DNA of 64,000 nt from Voacanga thouarsii (GCA_026120185.1 JANUWF010003378.1:124001-188000), one strand, 5' to 3'; counted from the stretch's first letter, positions 43,863-56,702 are shown. Numbers and translations: made by a program. The notes: generated by a model from the letters alone, not told the origin.

Positions 43863-45514
43863 TAGCTTGGTTTTTTTTTTTTTTTTTTTTGTTGCTTGGG
43901 AAGTATCATTTTCGGCCTTAGTGGTGTTTGTAGTAGGGTAGAGATGTTGTCCTATGAGAGACATGATAGGAGTCTTCAAATCCTACTCTTTCGCTCTACA
44001 CAAAATTCCTAAGGGGAATTCATTTCCTCTTGATCCTTAATTTTTCCTATTTCTCAATTCATTAGTTTGTTCATTTTGTTCAAGCCAAATTTATTCTAGA
44101 AAAATTCTAGCAATGTGTGGTGGCTTTGAAGGTTCGAAATGTCTTAGTAAAAGACATCATATGGACCGAAACAATGGAAGAGGGGGAAAGATTTCAAGTG
44201 AATTAAATTCCTTAGTGAACTTTCTAAAAATTCACTCTAGCTAGGTTCATTTCCCTTCATGCTTGAACTGAAATTTTTCCAGCTTTGTGTGCCTTCAAGG
44301 TGACGAAATTCTTAACCATTATTCCCTCCCAAATGCTGCCAGAAAATGGCCCTTTTGATCAGCTTGAAATCTGAATTTTCCTGGACATTTTCGGACTGCA
44401 CAAATACTGTGCAAAACCAGAAAATTTTTTGGGCAGATTTGCAGCTTTAGAGGTCCAAAACTAAGCTGTTTTCTTCTAATTTTTGTTCAGCACCTTAGCC
44501 ATGTTTTTCCTCCATTAAGTAGGGTGGAAACCAGCCTTGAAATCCCCAGAAATTCCCCTTCAAACCCTCTGAAAATAGCCTGGAAAAGGGCAGCGGAAAA
44601 CTGCCCAGGAAATTCCAGCCTTGCGAAAATGCTGTGCAGAATTTTGTCCAGCTTTGTTTCCTAATTCAACCCTAGTCGAAACTCCATCATTTTTCTGCAC
44701 AAACCACCCTTAAACCTCCATTAACTGAACTCCATTGTCCTCCCTAAGTTCTGCATGAAAATCCAGCCATGGCTGCAAAAAGATTTCAAAAAAAAAAAAA
44801 AAAAAATCTGCAATCATGCCTTGATTTGGATACCAAAATTCCAGGCACCATGATTTAATAACTTTCCATAAAATATACATCAAACAACCAGACCTTCCCT
44901 TCACTATTAGACTCCTTAATTTCGGCCACCATTAGCCTCCTTCAACCAGCTTTCATCCAGCCAAAATTCTGCACAAGCAGTCGGCCACGGCAGATTTCCA
45001 AGAGCTCTTCCATAATCAAAGATATTTTTGAATATTTAGTTTCCAAATTTGCTTCATAAAAATATTCTTCAAGGATTACAACAACTAGCCTTTCCTTTTC
45101 CCTTCCAAACCAGAAAAACCATCTACCTAAACCCTACAAAAAATCAGCAACCCTAATCCTCATAGAATTTCGGCAGCCTCCATCCAAAAGCTCTCTACTC
45201 TCTTCAACCTTCAAAAACACATAGTATACCAAGAACACCTACTCCTTCCTTTCACCTAATACCTCTCCAAATCACTTCAAACTACCTCTAAGAATTTCAG
45301 ATTTCATCTATTCATTGTTGTGAGTCCATCCGTACCATTTTTAATATCAAACTCCAAAATCCAACTTGCACTTTTGGATAAAAAACCAGAAATTTTGTGA
45401 AGCCTCAAGAACACCTTCAAGGTATGATTATTCAATCAACTTCATCTTCGCTAATCTTCAATCTCTAATGAATATATATGTGTTTAAGCATGCTAATGAG
45501 CCTTCTTCTTCTTC

Positions 45515-45517
<3 letters not shown>

Positions 45518-45547
<30 letters not shown>
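45518..45547 (+). repeat. (CT)n microsatellite inside the Tekay-2 LTR
   Basis: About 15 CT units before TTGGCCAAACC, at the same place as 10411-10447 and 50471-50523. Confidence 0.9.
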
Positions 45548-45550
<3 letters not shown>

Positions 45551-47928
45551 CCAAACCACTCACTCACTTGGCCGAATGGTTTCTTCTTCATGGCCATTCT
45601 TCCTTCATCTCCTTTGGACGGATTTAGGCATCTAGGGCTTGAGATTCACTCGAAACTACTTCAAGGAATTCATCAATCAAGTAAGCCGTTTTAACCCTTC
45701 TTTTAAATTCTAGATTCATGTCTCTAGAATGATGTTGATAGAAGATGGATTGCGGATAAGGTTTGAGTATATATTGTTGAGGTTTAAGCATGAATGTATG
45801 TATGAATATGAAGGAGATGGGATTTATGCATGGATGGATTATCTTGGTAGATTGTATGATGATTTGAGGTTTAATGCATGTCTCCATGTCATAGGTAGTA
45901 TTTGTGATGAAGTATGCTAGAGATTATGTCACCTTTGGTGAATAGGATTTATATTCATGTTGGATTGTTGAAGCCATGATCATATTTATGCTAGTAGGGA
46001 TTAGATCATGTCTTGATAAATTTAGATCTATGCTTATATGCATGATTTGGATGATTTGATGAATTGAAGGTTTGTATATGTCCTTGATTGTGGTTAGCCA
46101 TAGAAGTATGATCATGATTTAGTTGTCCCTAAGCTAATTTTTATTTCATGAATAAAATATTTTATAATGGGATTTTGCTAGTAATTTCCAAAAAACCCCT
46201 AGGAGGGGTAAATTTGGATTATTATATATAATAAGGATATTTTAGTCAAATAAAATATATAGATATTATATATAAAATAATGATATCAAATAAAGCCTTT
46301 TATGAAAATAATCATAATTAGTAAAATATTTATTACTAAAAATTTAATTATTATCTTTTAATCAAAATCAATTAAAAATTTATTTATTATCTTTCAAGCA
46401 AGGCTCATTAAATTTATTTTCAACTAATTTTAGTTATCAATTATTTTCTAACAACTAAATTATTAATAAATCATTATTTTACCTAATTCCACCTAGGACT
46501 CTTCATCAAATAAACTCTAAATCTTTCTTAGCAAGATTTAAACCTTCAACTCATTAGTATGTATTTCCCAAAACATTAATTATTTTAAATATCAAATTAG
46601 GCTTAGCTTATAAACCTATTTATTTATTATTTGGCCTTAAAGCTTGGGACACTAGGATCATGGTAGTAGTAAGTTGAGTTGTTTTAAATTGAGAAAGTGG
46701 ATTCTGGCTTGAGTTTGATTGTGGTTTTGTATTTGCCCATGCATGGTTAGGTCAGCTGTTGGAGACCTTTGTTGTAAGCAAGGATCAGGTAAGCTCCTGC
46801 ATAAAACCTATTTGATGAAAAATGATTTTTTTTATGGCAAGCCAAATGTGGAGTGCATGGTCACTCATTTTTGTAAAGGCAATTGAGGATTATTTCCATT
46901 CTCATTTCAAACAAATAAATTATTTGTAAATCAAGGGACGGGTTTACTGAAAACCTAAAACTCTTTCTAAAACCAGTTTTGCCCCAAACTTTGGAAAACC
47001 TTAATTGTCATTTTCAAGTGGAACTATGTTTTGTTCATTTTTCCCAAGTGGGATACGTTACGTTGAGTACATAATAAGGGTAGGCTAGTAGTACTAGTTT
47101 TGAAGAGCAAGAGTGAGTCTTCTGGCAGGAGGCCACCTCCAAAAGATAAGCTCAACTTAGAGAAACGTCAGTACTACTTAGTCATGCCGGTCCGAGCTAG
47201 CAGTGTTCTTTTAGTCAAATGACTGTGTTTTGCCAGAATGGACACCCGGTTGTTGTTTGGGTATAGAGAAGGAGGAGTATCTTTCCCGGTAGGCCGATCA
47301 CCTACCTTTTGTCAATTTGCACAAAGTGTCGGCATTCTAATCGGCAGTATGCACAAAGTGTGGCATATTGACCATGTGGACATGGGGCCTAACGTGTGGT
47401 AACCCATGACCACCCTTTTTGAGTGGTTGATTTTATTGTGCACTTTTGACTATGTATGCTTGGAAAATCCAAAACATCACTCTTGCTTTTGACTAATGTT
47501 TATTCCTTGCCTATATTTCTCTTATAAAGATTTCACACTTTGCATCCACGAACTATTTTCACTGAACACTCAAAGCACACACGGACTTACTGAGGTTTCT
47601 GTCTCATCACCTTTTTACCATGATTTCTGCCCGATCCTGCTGTGGGGATGAGTAGCTAGTGTTATCTACCTTGGAAGAGAATGTTGTCTTTTATTTTTAT
47701 GTATTACTTTGGGGAGTTGAGAGTGGATGATTTTATTTATGGATTTGTTTTTCTTTTGGGAATTCATGGTTTTGTTCGTGGATTTATTCTTGGGTTGTAA
47801 TAAATTTTAAGTTAAGTTATTATTTTTATTCTGCTATTTTTTGTGTGTGACCTAGTTATAAAGACCCCTTGTCCTTTGGACGGGGTGACATCCCCGGCCC
47901 TGTTGGGCTTAGGTAGCGGGGTGTTACA

Positions 47929-48572
47929 ATATGTATAAGGTCTAGACTCATACAATAACCAATATTGATGGCCACACATATATATAAATAAGAGTATCTC
48001 ATGCATGTCGTCTCTAACTACAATAGTAATAAAGTGCAATAAAAAAGGGAATTCGTCCAGACCTATACTGCTGACACTATGGTATCGTCCTTCTATCCGT
48101 AGGACTGCTCAGCTTTGGATCCTACAAAAGGGGTAAGATAAAGATACGTGTGAGTGACAAATCACTCAGTGAATCCGGTGTGTGCTAGTGCTTTATGAAA
48201 GAATGGAGTACATAAAACTTTTATGGGGAAAGTTTTTCATTTGTTTTCTGGAAACAATGCCAAAACTCTGTGAGAAAGAGTTTATTCAGAACTCAATCAT
48301 TTTTGAAAAATTTTATTTTATATTTCAAATCATTGCCCCGATTTTTAAATCACAGGCACTTCTCCAATAGAAGGTCGGCTTGTATGTAATATGTAAGTCC
48401 CGCAATCCTTGCCGTCAGCACCACGTATCATTGTACTGAGACCACAACCTCCAGTGCTCAACTTGCACATATCATTATACTTAGACCACAACCTACAGTA
48501 CTTAACCGTGCGTCGCCGGAATAAGTACACCACAACGTACTTCTGCTCAGGTATACCGTAGCATACCTAGTG
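47929..48572 (-). other. Unassigned LTR-like fragment
   Basis: 644 bases between two Tekay LTRs with no gene. Read on the minus strand, CACTGAGTGATTTGTCACTCACAC-like text followed by TTACCCC, TTTGTAGGATCC and GCTGAGCAGTCC resembles the region near the end of other chromovirus LTRs (compare 52590-52680). An imperfect repeat (AGACCACAACCT at 48437-48448 and 48485-48496) is also present. It is probably a piece of another gypsy LTR, but I cannot place its ends. Confidence 0.35.
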
Positions 48573-48816
48573 TGTGAAACCCCACCTAAAGCCAACCCTA
48601 GAGTAAGGGGGTCGGGATGCATATCATATCATTTTGCATGAATATGTATATTTTTTAATGATTTTATGTGCTTTAGAATTATGATTTATAGGTTAAAAGA
48701 CTTAGTTATGCTTATTGAGTACGAAGGGTAAAATGGTAATTTTGCTTGAGGACAAAATAGGAAGATAGCTTGAGGATTAAATAATAAGAATATTTGGGAG
48801 AGAAAATAAGAACAAG

Positions 48817-48890
48817 AGTTAGTGTGGTTAAGTGGTTAGAGCTTTATGATTTAATCTCTAAGGTCATGAGTTCAAATCCCATCATTTAAG
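48817..48890 (+). promoter_or_regulatory. tRNA-like segment, Tekay-3 LTR
   Basis: GTGGTTAAGTGGTTAGAGC and GAGTTCAAATCCC at the same offset as the other three copies. This B-box-like part is the closest to the tRNA consensus. Confidence 0.5.
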
Positions 48891-50469
48891 TTTTTATCAT
48901 AATTATCTTAGTTAAGTTTGAATTTATATTTTCTTACATTCCATAAAGATAGGAATGTTGTCTTAGGGGAGACATGAAGAGAATGTCCTAATCCTATCAC
49001 CATGTCCTAAAAAGAATTGTAGAGGAATTCTTGTCCTTTTATTACATCTAGCTTGTCCTAACCTCTTCACAAATTAAATTTGTTCAAAATTTATCAAAAT
49101 TCATCTTTAAAATTCCAGAAAATTCAGCAAAGATTTCTTGCCTTTGAATTTCAAAAATGAATCTTGGAAGTTGGAGAATTAACTTAAAATAGGAGAGGAG
49201 TTAGGGAAGGTTCCCAAGGGAAATTAATCACCATGGTTGAACCTTCAACCTCAACTCCATAGTGTTCATGTTCTTTATGGAAGAAACCTGGAAATTTTCC
49301 AGATTCTTGAGTAGCCTAAACATCGAAAATCTCAGCCATCTTTCTTACTTATTTGCTGCCAGAAAAATGGCCAATTTATTCATCTTGAAGACAGAAATTC
49401 CTGTGCAAAAACGGACTGCACAAAAACAGCACAAACTAGGAAAAATTCTAGGCAGTTTTCACTGCATAGCAGCCTAGAATTGGAGCTGTTTTCTTCTGCC
49501 ATCAACTCAGCAAAATGCCTCTGCATTTCCTCCATAAAGAATGCTGGAAACCAGCCTTAAAGGACCCACAAAAACCTCTCAAAGCCCTCTGCAAATCAGG
49601 CTGGAATGTTGCAGAAAAACTGCATCGAAAATTCAGCAAACCTTCGAACTATGAACATCATGAAACCAGAAAATTTCCAGCTTTATTCCCTTCAAACCTT
49701 GGCCGAAAACCACCCTCAAACCTCTGTAAATTAACCCTTGTTCAGCCATGAACCAAACACCATTACCCTCTCTTGGACTCTATAACCACGCCTCAAATGC
49801 ATCCTAAAATCACTCCATTCAAACTTTAATTTGAACTTCAAAAAAATTCCAGCATTTGCTCTATGGAAACACTCTTGTACAGAGCTTCATAACGAGAAAC
49901 TCCTCTGCCTTTGAGCTCTGAATTTTGGCCAGCCTTAGAGCTATATTAACCTTCATTCATTTTTATCAAAACCAAATAGTCCAGCCGGCTCCATTGCAGC
50001 TCCAAGAAACCCCCATCAATCAAACACCATTAACATATCTTCTACCTCAAACCACTCCTCAAATCACTCCATTTAAATTTTAAACAATTAGATTTTTCTC
50101 TCCCTCTCTAAGCTGAAAACCAAAACCCCTGAATTCTCTAAACCATTCAGCCAACACTCTCCAGAAATTTGTGCATATCTTTTCTCAAGTTCTTTCCATT
50201 TTCACAAAGAACACCAAGAACACATACTACCTTTCTTCAAGCCAAAGACCACTCTAAACACCTCCAATCCCTCTCAAAAACTCCAGAAAACTCCTAAATA
50301 CTCCCTAGAGTTCATTTCTGGAATTTATAACTTCAAATCTCGAAAACAAAAATTAGCATTCGGATCACAATCAATTTTTTCCTTGAAGTCTCAAGAACAT
50401 CATCAAGGTAACCAAGAATGACTCCTTTGTTCATCTTCTTCCATTCAACCTTTAACATATCATGCTAAT

Positions 50470-50470
<1 letters not shown>

Positions 50471-50523
<53 letters not shown>
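50471..50523 (+). repeat. (CT)26 microsatellite
   Basis: The longest of the CT tracts at this place in the Tekay LTRs. It produces a spurious Ser-Leu repeat frame. Confidence 0.92.
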
Positions 50524-50525
<2 letters not shown>

Positions 50526-52908
50526 GCGCGCTCTCTCCCTCTCTCTCGGCCGAAATGGTGGTTACAACTATGGCTGTTTTTTCCTTCTCTCATGGACAAT
50601 ACAAGACCCTCAATCGCGTGGACCTTCTTGAATCTTCATTGAAGTAAACATCAATCAAGTACTTCTCCTTAATCATTCTTTTTAATTCTGAATTCATGTC
50701 TCTTAGATGCTAATAGGGAGAATAGAATATGAATGGGGGATTGAGTATATGCATATGTATGAAGGGATTGAGATTAGGACATGAGAATGGATGATCATGA
50801 CTAAGCTATATGAAAATCCTTGAGAATCAATGTGTGTTCATCATGTCTTAAGAAATTATGGATGTTTAAGCATGCTAGATGTTATGACACCTTTGGTGAA
50901 TAGGATTTTTATGTTCTTATTTTCATTGAAGTCATGATTATGATTATGATTATGCTTAGTAGAGATTTGACCATGTGATAGTATGCATGGATTTAAGCCT
51001 ATGTTCATGAATGGATTACTTTGTTGTTTGGTGTTGAAGTATATGTTCATGATTCTTGTTAGCAATAGGAAAATTATGATCATGATCTTGTTGATCCTAG
51101 GTTATTTTAATTAGCAAATTTTATTACCTTAATTAACATTATTACTATATTTTTCTCTAAAGATTTCGAAATTCATAGGAAGTTTTGGAAATGGAATATT
51201 AAATGAAATATTGATATTTTACTAGTTGAATAAATAATATCTTTCATTAAAAATAATATGTGTATATGTATAATAGTAAATAAGATCTTTTTATATAAAT
51301 AATAATAATTAATAAAATATTAATGATCTTGTAAAGCATAGTTCAAACTTTCACCTATATTCATAAATATTATTTATATTAAAATTTGTTTGTTATTTAT
51401 TAATAAAAAATTTAATATAATTCTTTTATTTTTAATTTTTATTACTAATTATTTATTATCTATTAAAAATTAATTAAAATTTATTATTTATTTGTAATAA
51501 AACTATTTTTAACTTACCATTTACTAATATTAATTAGGATTATTAAACATTTAAACCCTAGTTTATTTATTAATAATAGTACTCAAGATTTATTATTTGA
51601 ACCTATAACTTATTAATAATTATTTTAGAGCCCCTAGTTATTTTAACTTATCAAGCTGGGCATATTTTATAAAATCCTTTATCGTCTAGCCTTAAAGCTT
51701 AGGACATTAAGGTCATGATTGTAATTAGTTGAACTAGGAATTATTTGTGTAAGGCAAGTATAGCTTGAGTATAACCTTATGTCTTGTGTTTACCCCAGGT
51801 GGGGTTAGGTCAGCCTTGGAAGATTTTTGAAATTCGAGCAAGCAAAGAATCATGTAAGCTCCTGCATGAACTTATTTGAAGATAAAAGATTATTGTGGCA
51901 AGCCAAATGCGATGTGTATGGACACCCATTTTGTAAAGGCAATTAAGGACTATTTTCCTTTTTATTTCAGTCACGCAAATCATTTGAAAAATAAACTAGC
52001 AGTTTTACACAAAACGCTAAACTCTTTCTAAAACCCAACTTTGTCAAGAATTTTAGAAACCCTTAATTGCTATTTCAAAGAAAATCATTGTGTGATCAAT
52101 TTTCTCTCAAGTGGGACAATCAACGTTGAGTACTTAATAATAGTAGGCTAGTAGTACTAGTTTTAAAGATCAAGAGCGAGTCTTCTGGCAGGAGGCCACC
52201 TCCAAAAGATGAACTCAACTTAGAGAAACGACAGTACTACTTAGTCATGCCGGTCCGAGCTAGCATGTTTCAGTCTTGTGGACTGTGTGTTGCCGGAGTG
52301 GACAACCGATTTTGTTTTGGTGTAGAGAAGGAGGAGTATCTTACCCGGTAAGCCGTACACCTACCTTTTTGTCAGTCTACACAAAGTGTGGCATTTTGAC
52401 CGTTGTATGGTTATGGGGCCCAACGTGTGGTAACCCATGGTCGCCCTTTTAAGTTGTTGATTTTATTGTGCACATGTATAGTTGGAAAAACAAAACGCCA
52501 CTCTTTATTTTTAACATTGTTTAATGCTTGCTAGTACTTTTCTCATGAAGTTCTTACACCTTACATACATGAACTGCTTTACCTAAATACTCAAAGCTCA
52601 CACGGACTTACTGAGATTTTTATCTTATCACCTTTTCTTCCATGTTTTTAGGGCGATCCTGCTGTGGATTTGAGTAGCTAGAAAGTTGCCTTGTTGAAGT
52701 CTTTATGTATTTATTTTACCTGTTGCTTTGAAAGATGATAGTGAATAATTTATTTTAGATTTGTTCTTGAATTTTTGGGTTGTAATAAGTTTTAATTTTC
52801 AAAGTATTGTTTAATTTTTATTGTGTGTCCTAGTTATAAAGACCCCTTGTCCTTTGGACGGGGCGACATCCCCAGCCCTATTAGGCCTAGGTTGTGGGGT
52901 TTTACAAG

Positions 52909-52920
52909 TGGTATCAGAGC
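52909..52920 (+). other. Primer-binding site, initiator Met tRNA (Tekay-3)
   Basis: TGGTATCAGAGC two bases after the LTR end, a perfect complement to the initiator Met tRNA 3' end. Confidence 0.93.
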
Positions 52921-53004
52921 CTAGGTTTAGGCAAATATTAATAGTATATGTTCTATTAATTTAAGTTCAAATCTTTATCTGACCTATCTTGTTTATGCTG
53001 TAGG

Positions 53005-53481
53005 ATGGTTAGGATGCTTAGAACCACAAGAAAAGGGCAGCAGTGGCATCCTCCTATCCCTATCTACCCAGAAGACTTTCCAGTGCCTCAACCTGCACCT
53101 CAGCCTGCTCCACAGCCAGTTATTTCTTTGGAAGATAGCAGTGATGATGAGGTTCCGATCAATGAGCCACCTCCAATACCTGTGATAGACTTGAGTTCTG
53201 ACAGTGAAGATGAGGAAATTGATATGGAGTATGTTCCCCACCTTCCTAGTCCCATAGTTGATTTGACAGCTGACAGTGATGATCCATGGAAGATAGATTA
53301 TGAATCTCTATCTAGACCTTCCTTCATATCTCCACCCAACCAAGTTGAGACCGGGAAGAGTTCTAGGCGACTGGGGAAAGAGCCGATGGAGGGGTTTGCA
53401 AGTGGGGCTGGGATAGATTTCTCTAAGAATATCAGGGGACGGTTATATGAGGCCGACCTTGAAGATTTTGATGAGGACTAG
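53005..53481 (+). CDS. Tekay-3 ORF1: acidic protein with three SUMO-interaction-like motifs
   Basis: An uninterrupted 158-codon ORF starting 85 bases after the primer site, with a strong start context (A at -3, G at +4). Residues 1-20 are basic, 28-39 hold a PQPAPQPAPQP repeat, and then come VISLEDSSDDE (39-49), VIDLSSDSEDEE (60-71) and IVDLTADSDD (84-93): three hydrophobic I/V-x-L cores each followed by Ser and acidic residues, as in SUMO-interaction motifs. A Ser/Arg-rich middle and an acidic end (LEDFDED) follow. No retroviral domain, signal peptide or membrane segment is seen. It is separate from and upstream of gag. It could be an accessory protein, or an N-terminal exon of a Gag variant; the ATG is preceded by TTATGCTGTAG, which resembles a splice acceptor. 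I do not recognise a family, and function is inference only. Confidence 0.6.
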   Translation: MVRMLRTTRKGQQWHPPIPIYPEDFPVPQPAPQPAPQPVISLEDSSDDEVPINEPPPIPVIDLSSDSEDEEIDMEYVPHLPSPIVDLTADSDDPWKIDYESLSRPSFISPPNQVETGKSSRRLGKEPMEGFASGAGIDFSKNIRGRLYEADLEDFDED

Positions 53482-53750
53482 AGGAGCTAAAAGCTGTTAG
53501 GATCAAGATTGTTTATTTTCTGCTTTCCATGAACTTCCATGTTAAGGATTTTCTTTCTGTTTACTGTTTTAGTTTCAAATTTATGCAAATAAGAGTACCT
53601 AGAGTACTCTAAGGTTTGAGAAATTTTTTTATGCAATTCTTTATCCTAAAACTTGCATATGATTTTATTTTACTTAAACCTGAATATGAAGGCATGCTCA
53701 AAATATTTTAAACTTAAATGCATAAACTCATTATCTGGGCTTAGTTTAGA
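53482..53750 (+). other. Spacer between ORF1 and gag, Tekay-3
   Basis: 269 AT-rich bases without a recognisable gene. Confidence 0.5.
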
Positions 53751-54044
53751 ATAGCACCCAAACGCAGTGTAGCCATATCAGGCAAGAGAATTTCGGAGGC
53801 AGAACCTGTGGCACCAGAGGTTGAAACGACCCAAATGCAGTTCCCCAACCGGGGAAATAAGAATGAGGCAGATTTGGAAATGGGTTCAAAAGAACCTGTT
53901 AAATTGATAATAGGGCAAGCATTTAGCAAAATGACCGAGATTCTTCAAACTTTGACTAAACGGAGGAGTCCAATGGGAGAGGATGAAGTGTTGGAACAGT
54001 TTCTGAAATTCCAACCACCTATCTTCATGAGAGAATCTGAGTAG
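53751..54044 (+). pseudogene. Tekay-3 gag, N-terminal part only
   Basis: The reading APKRSVAISGKRISEAEP...QAFSKMTEILQTLTKRR...EDEVLEQFLKFQPP matches the Tekay-2 gag start. The codon where a start is expected (53751) is ATA, one G-to-A step from ATG. After about 97 codons a TAG at 54042 is followed by reverse transcriptase sequence, so the capsid core, zinc knuckle, protease and the palm of reverse transcriptase are deleted. Confidence 0.75.
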
Positions 54045-54990
54045 GATCAAAAAGCTTACCAAGGAGGGAATCAAGGTAGACCCAGCGAAGGTTGAAGCAG
54101 TTTTAGACTGAAAGTAACCGGAGAACATCACCGAGATTCGAAGCTTCTTGGGATTGGCTAGTTATTATAGGAGGTTTATCAAAGGATTTTCAATGCTCGC
54201 ATCGCCTATGACCCGACTGCTAAGGAAAGACGTACCATTTGTTTGGGGTGAAAAATGTGAGAAGAGTTTCCAAGAACTAAAATGGAGATTAATGACATCA
54301 CCAATATTGAGTCTGCCAAAGGGAGATAAGACTTACGCTCTGTATAGCGATGCTTTGAAGGAAGGATTGAGAGCAGTTTTGATGTAAGACCGAAAGGTGA
54401 TCGCCTATGCTTCCCGAAAGTTGAGGCCTCATGAAGTCAACTACCCTACGTATGATCTAGAGTTGGCTGCTATTGTGTTCTCTTTAAAGAAATGGTGACA
54501 TTACCTGTACGTAGCTGAATATGAAGTGTTCACTGACCATAAGAGCCTGAAGTACATCTTCACCCACAAGGATTTGAATCTGAGACAGTGAAGATGGATG
54601 GAATTCTTAGAAGAGTACCGTTTTCCAATCAACTATCATCCCGGGAAGGCCAACGATGTTGCTGATGCCCTGAGCAAAAAAGTCAGTATGGCCAGACTAA
54701 GAGTGCAGATTCAAGTGGTTCAGGATGCGTTGGATAGAAGAGCGGAAGTGTAAGAGGAGAAAATTATCGTTAGTAACCTGAAGTTGATACCCGATCTAAG
54801 GCGGGAAATTAATGAAGCCCAGCAAGGTAGCACAGAATTTCAGCTTTTCAAGGACAAGGAGCTCAAATAGCAATGCAATGAATTTTGACAAGATGAAGCG
54901 GGAGTTTTGTATTTCAGGGATCGGTTGTGTGTACCCGGAGAGCATCAATTAAAGGATTGAATTTTAGAAGAGGAGCATAAGGGCAAGTAC
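54045..54990 (+). pseudogene. Tekay-3 pol remnant: RT connection, RNase H, integrase start
   Basis: Starts KEGIKVDPAKVEAVLD, then [17 protein letters not shown] (RT thumb and connection), [15 protein letters not shown], and RNase H ([68 protein letters not shown]). The integrase N-terminus begins with LYFRDRLCVPGEH. At least eight stops are in the frame (54385 TAA and 54496 TGA, for example), mostly where Gln, Arg or Trp are expected. The chain is cut at 54991 by the Angela-2 LTR. Confidence 0.82.
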
Positions 54991-56701
54991 TATTAGTATT
55001 GTACCCTAGAGGTAATCACTTGTATATTGTATATGACACATTTTATTTTAATAAAAGGCATTATTTATCTTACAGTTTCTTTTGTTTACTTTAAGTAATA
55101 TAACTGTTCGATAAAGTCCCTAGTACAACATTGTGTTAAGGAAATTATGATAGAGATCATGATATGAGATTCCTACTACATTAGATCGTGTTAGTACTTA
55201 AATAGTCCATAGTCATAGTATTAATGAGACAGGACATCATTAATGCATTAAGACTAGCATGTGTTAGACTTCCTGATTTGATTAGGCTGTGGTTCTCATA
55301 ATCGTAAGTATTGAGATACTCAAAGTTAACACATGGATGCTTGTTAATGGAACAAGTTCATTGGATGACCTAGCTTTGAGATAATCACATAGATAACTAT
55401 TTAGTGCCAGTGATATAATCTCACTATGGTAAACGTGCAAGTATCCTTAGACTTGAGATCTCTAAGGTACTTTGTTGGCTGAGCTTTGTACTTTGATTCC
55501 AATCTCCGGAGCTCGATCGAGTACCACCTATGGGATGGATATTGGGTACATTGTAAGGTAAACAAAAGTAGTTGAGAGGGCCAATAAAGGATTCACCACT
55601 CCTAATAGTATGCGCAAATATCTCACAGCCACTTGTAGGAATTACTACTCGAAAGTCCTTAGCCAAGGCAATTGTGTATTGTAAACAGTTCGAATTGATA
55701 CACATCTAGAGTAATGGGTTCCTAGTACAAGTACTATTGTATTCGGGCTAGAATTATTTCTGGAGGGAGTTGGCACTAATTCCGTACTCCAAAACGAATG
55801 AGATATTGTATGGTGAAAGGAGTTAATTGCACTGAAGTTTGTTATTGAAGGGTTCATGTCAAGCCACTTGACTTCCTGGACTCTTGGGTGGTCATGATGT
55901 ATTGCTAGATATCGCTTATGATCTGGGAATATTGATGAATTAATAAACCGATCCTTATTAGAATTAATAGGATTAATTCTAATTAATTATGGATTATTAA
56001 TCTCAAAGAAGTTTGGATTAATTCATGTTCTCTAACAATTGACCGGGAAACCTAATAGGTCACACACGATAGAGGATTATATACTCAATATGTTATTTGA
56101 TAACATTGTGGGGTTAATTGAGAGAAAGAAAAGTTGTTGTGGACAAATTATAATTAGTTATAATTTATGGTACAAGTTGTAATTGTGAGAACTTGATATT
56201 TCCAATTACAATTAGGGAACTCTAATTGTTTTAGAATTCTAGATTGTTCAGTGAATTTTCGGTTTTTATATGATATAACCGAAAACCCTAAGGGTGATTT
56301 CACAAGAGAAAATCTGCAGCCACATAAACCTTCTCTTCTTGTTCTTCTTATCTCTCGATTTTGATCTTGAAGAGGAACCCTAGCCGCCACTTAGAATTTC
56401 TGCTAGCACAGAAAACTTCGTGCTTGAGTATTCCTTTGTGTGGATTACTATTAGAGATAATCACACACTGTGATTATAACAGGTAGACGTTCAACTCACA
56501 CGGAGGTTGATCACGAGAATTGCTGGATCGCGCCTCAACTTGAAGAAGAAAATTTTGTTCTTCGTACGATCACCTAAAGGTAAAAGGCTATTACCTTTAC
56601 TCTCTTTATGTCTTATTTTCCACACATAGATGGGTCTTGGGAAGGTATCTCGTTTTATTTTCCACTGCGCCGTAGAGGATACGAGTAAGAGATACCTAAC
56701 G
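54991..56701 (+). repeat. 5' LTR of Angela-2
   Basis: 1711 bases, starting TATTAGTATTGTACCC (the canonical TG mutated to TA) and ending CCTAACG (final A mutated to G) next to the primer site. Frames in both directions (55424-55857) are LTR text shared with Angela-1. Confidence 0.9.
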
Positions 56702-56702
56702 G

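Larger units (their letters stand above)
43542..47928 (+). repeat. 3' LTR of Tekay-2
   Basis: 4387 bases, TGTGAAACCCC...GTGTTACA. It is the same family as 8451-13217, 28948-33277 and 48573-52906. It carries the tRNA-like segment (43787-43862), a T20 tract (43871-43890), an A19 tract (about 44788-44806), a CT tract (45518-45547) and, near its end, a strongly conserved GACCCCTTGTCCTTTGGAC block. Frames such as 45366-45635 are repeat text. Confidence 0.88.
48573..52906 (+). repeat. 5' LTR of Tekay-3
   Basis: 4334 bases, TGTGAAACCCC...GTTTTACA, immediately upstream of the primer site. It contains the tRNA-like segment (48817-48890), a long CT tract (50471-50523) and the conserved block near its end (52841-52890). 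Open frames in it (49262-49477, 50462-50647) are not genes. Confidence 0.88.
48573..54990 (+). mobile_element. Tekay-3: Tekay/Del-like element, shortened, cut by Angela-2
   Basis: 5' LTR 48573-52906, initiator-Met primer site 52909-52920, a small intact ORF (53005-53481), a gag start (53751-54044) and, after an internal deletion, the reverse transcriptase connection, RNase H and the start of integrase (54045-54990). It ends where the Angela-2 LTR begins at 54991, so its own 3' half should lie beyond the window. Confidence 0.82.

Noticed and set aside
10401..50523. CRISPR-like or other prokaryotic repeat systems
   Set aside because: Repeats are microsatellites, LTRs or minisatellites; no regular spaced repeats, and all coding content is plant retrotransposon.
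50462..50647. Frame coding a Ser-Leu repeat protein
   Set aside because: Direct translation of a CT microsatellite in an LTR.
52993..53241. 82-codon antisense frame opposite Tekay-3 ORF1
   Set aside because: Shadow of the biased codons of ORF1, rich in Arg and Trp with no domain; the sense strand matches element direction.
56154..56390. Antisense frame in the Angela-2 5' LTR
   Set aside because: LTR sequence; the other LTR copies break the frame.
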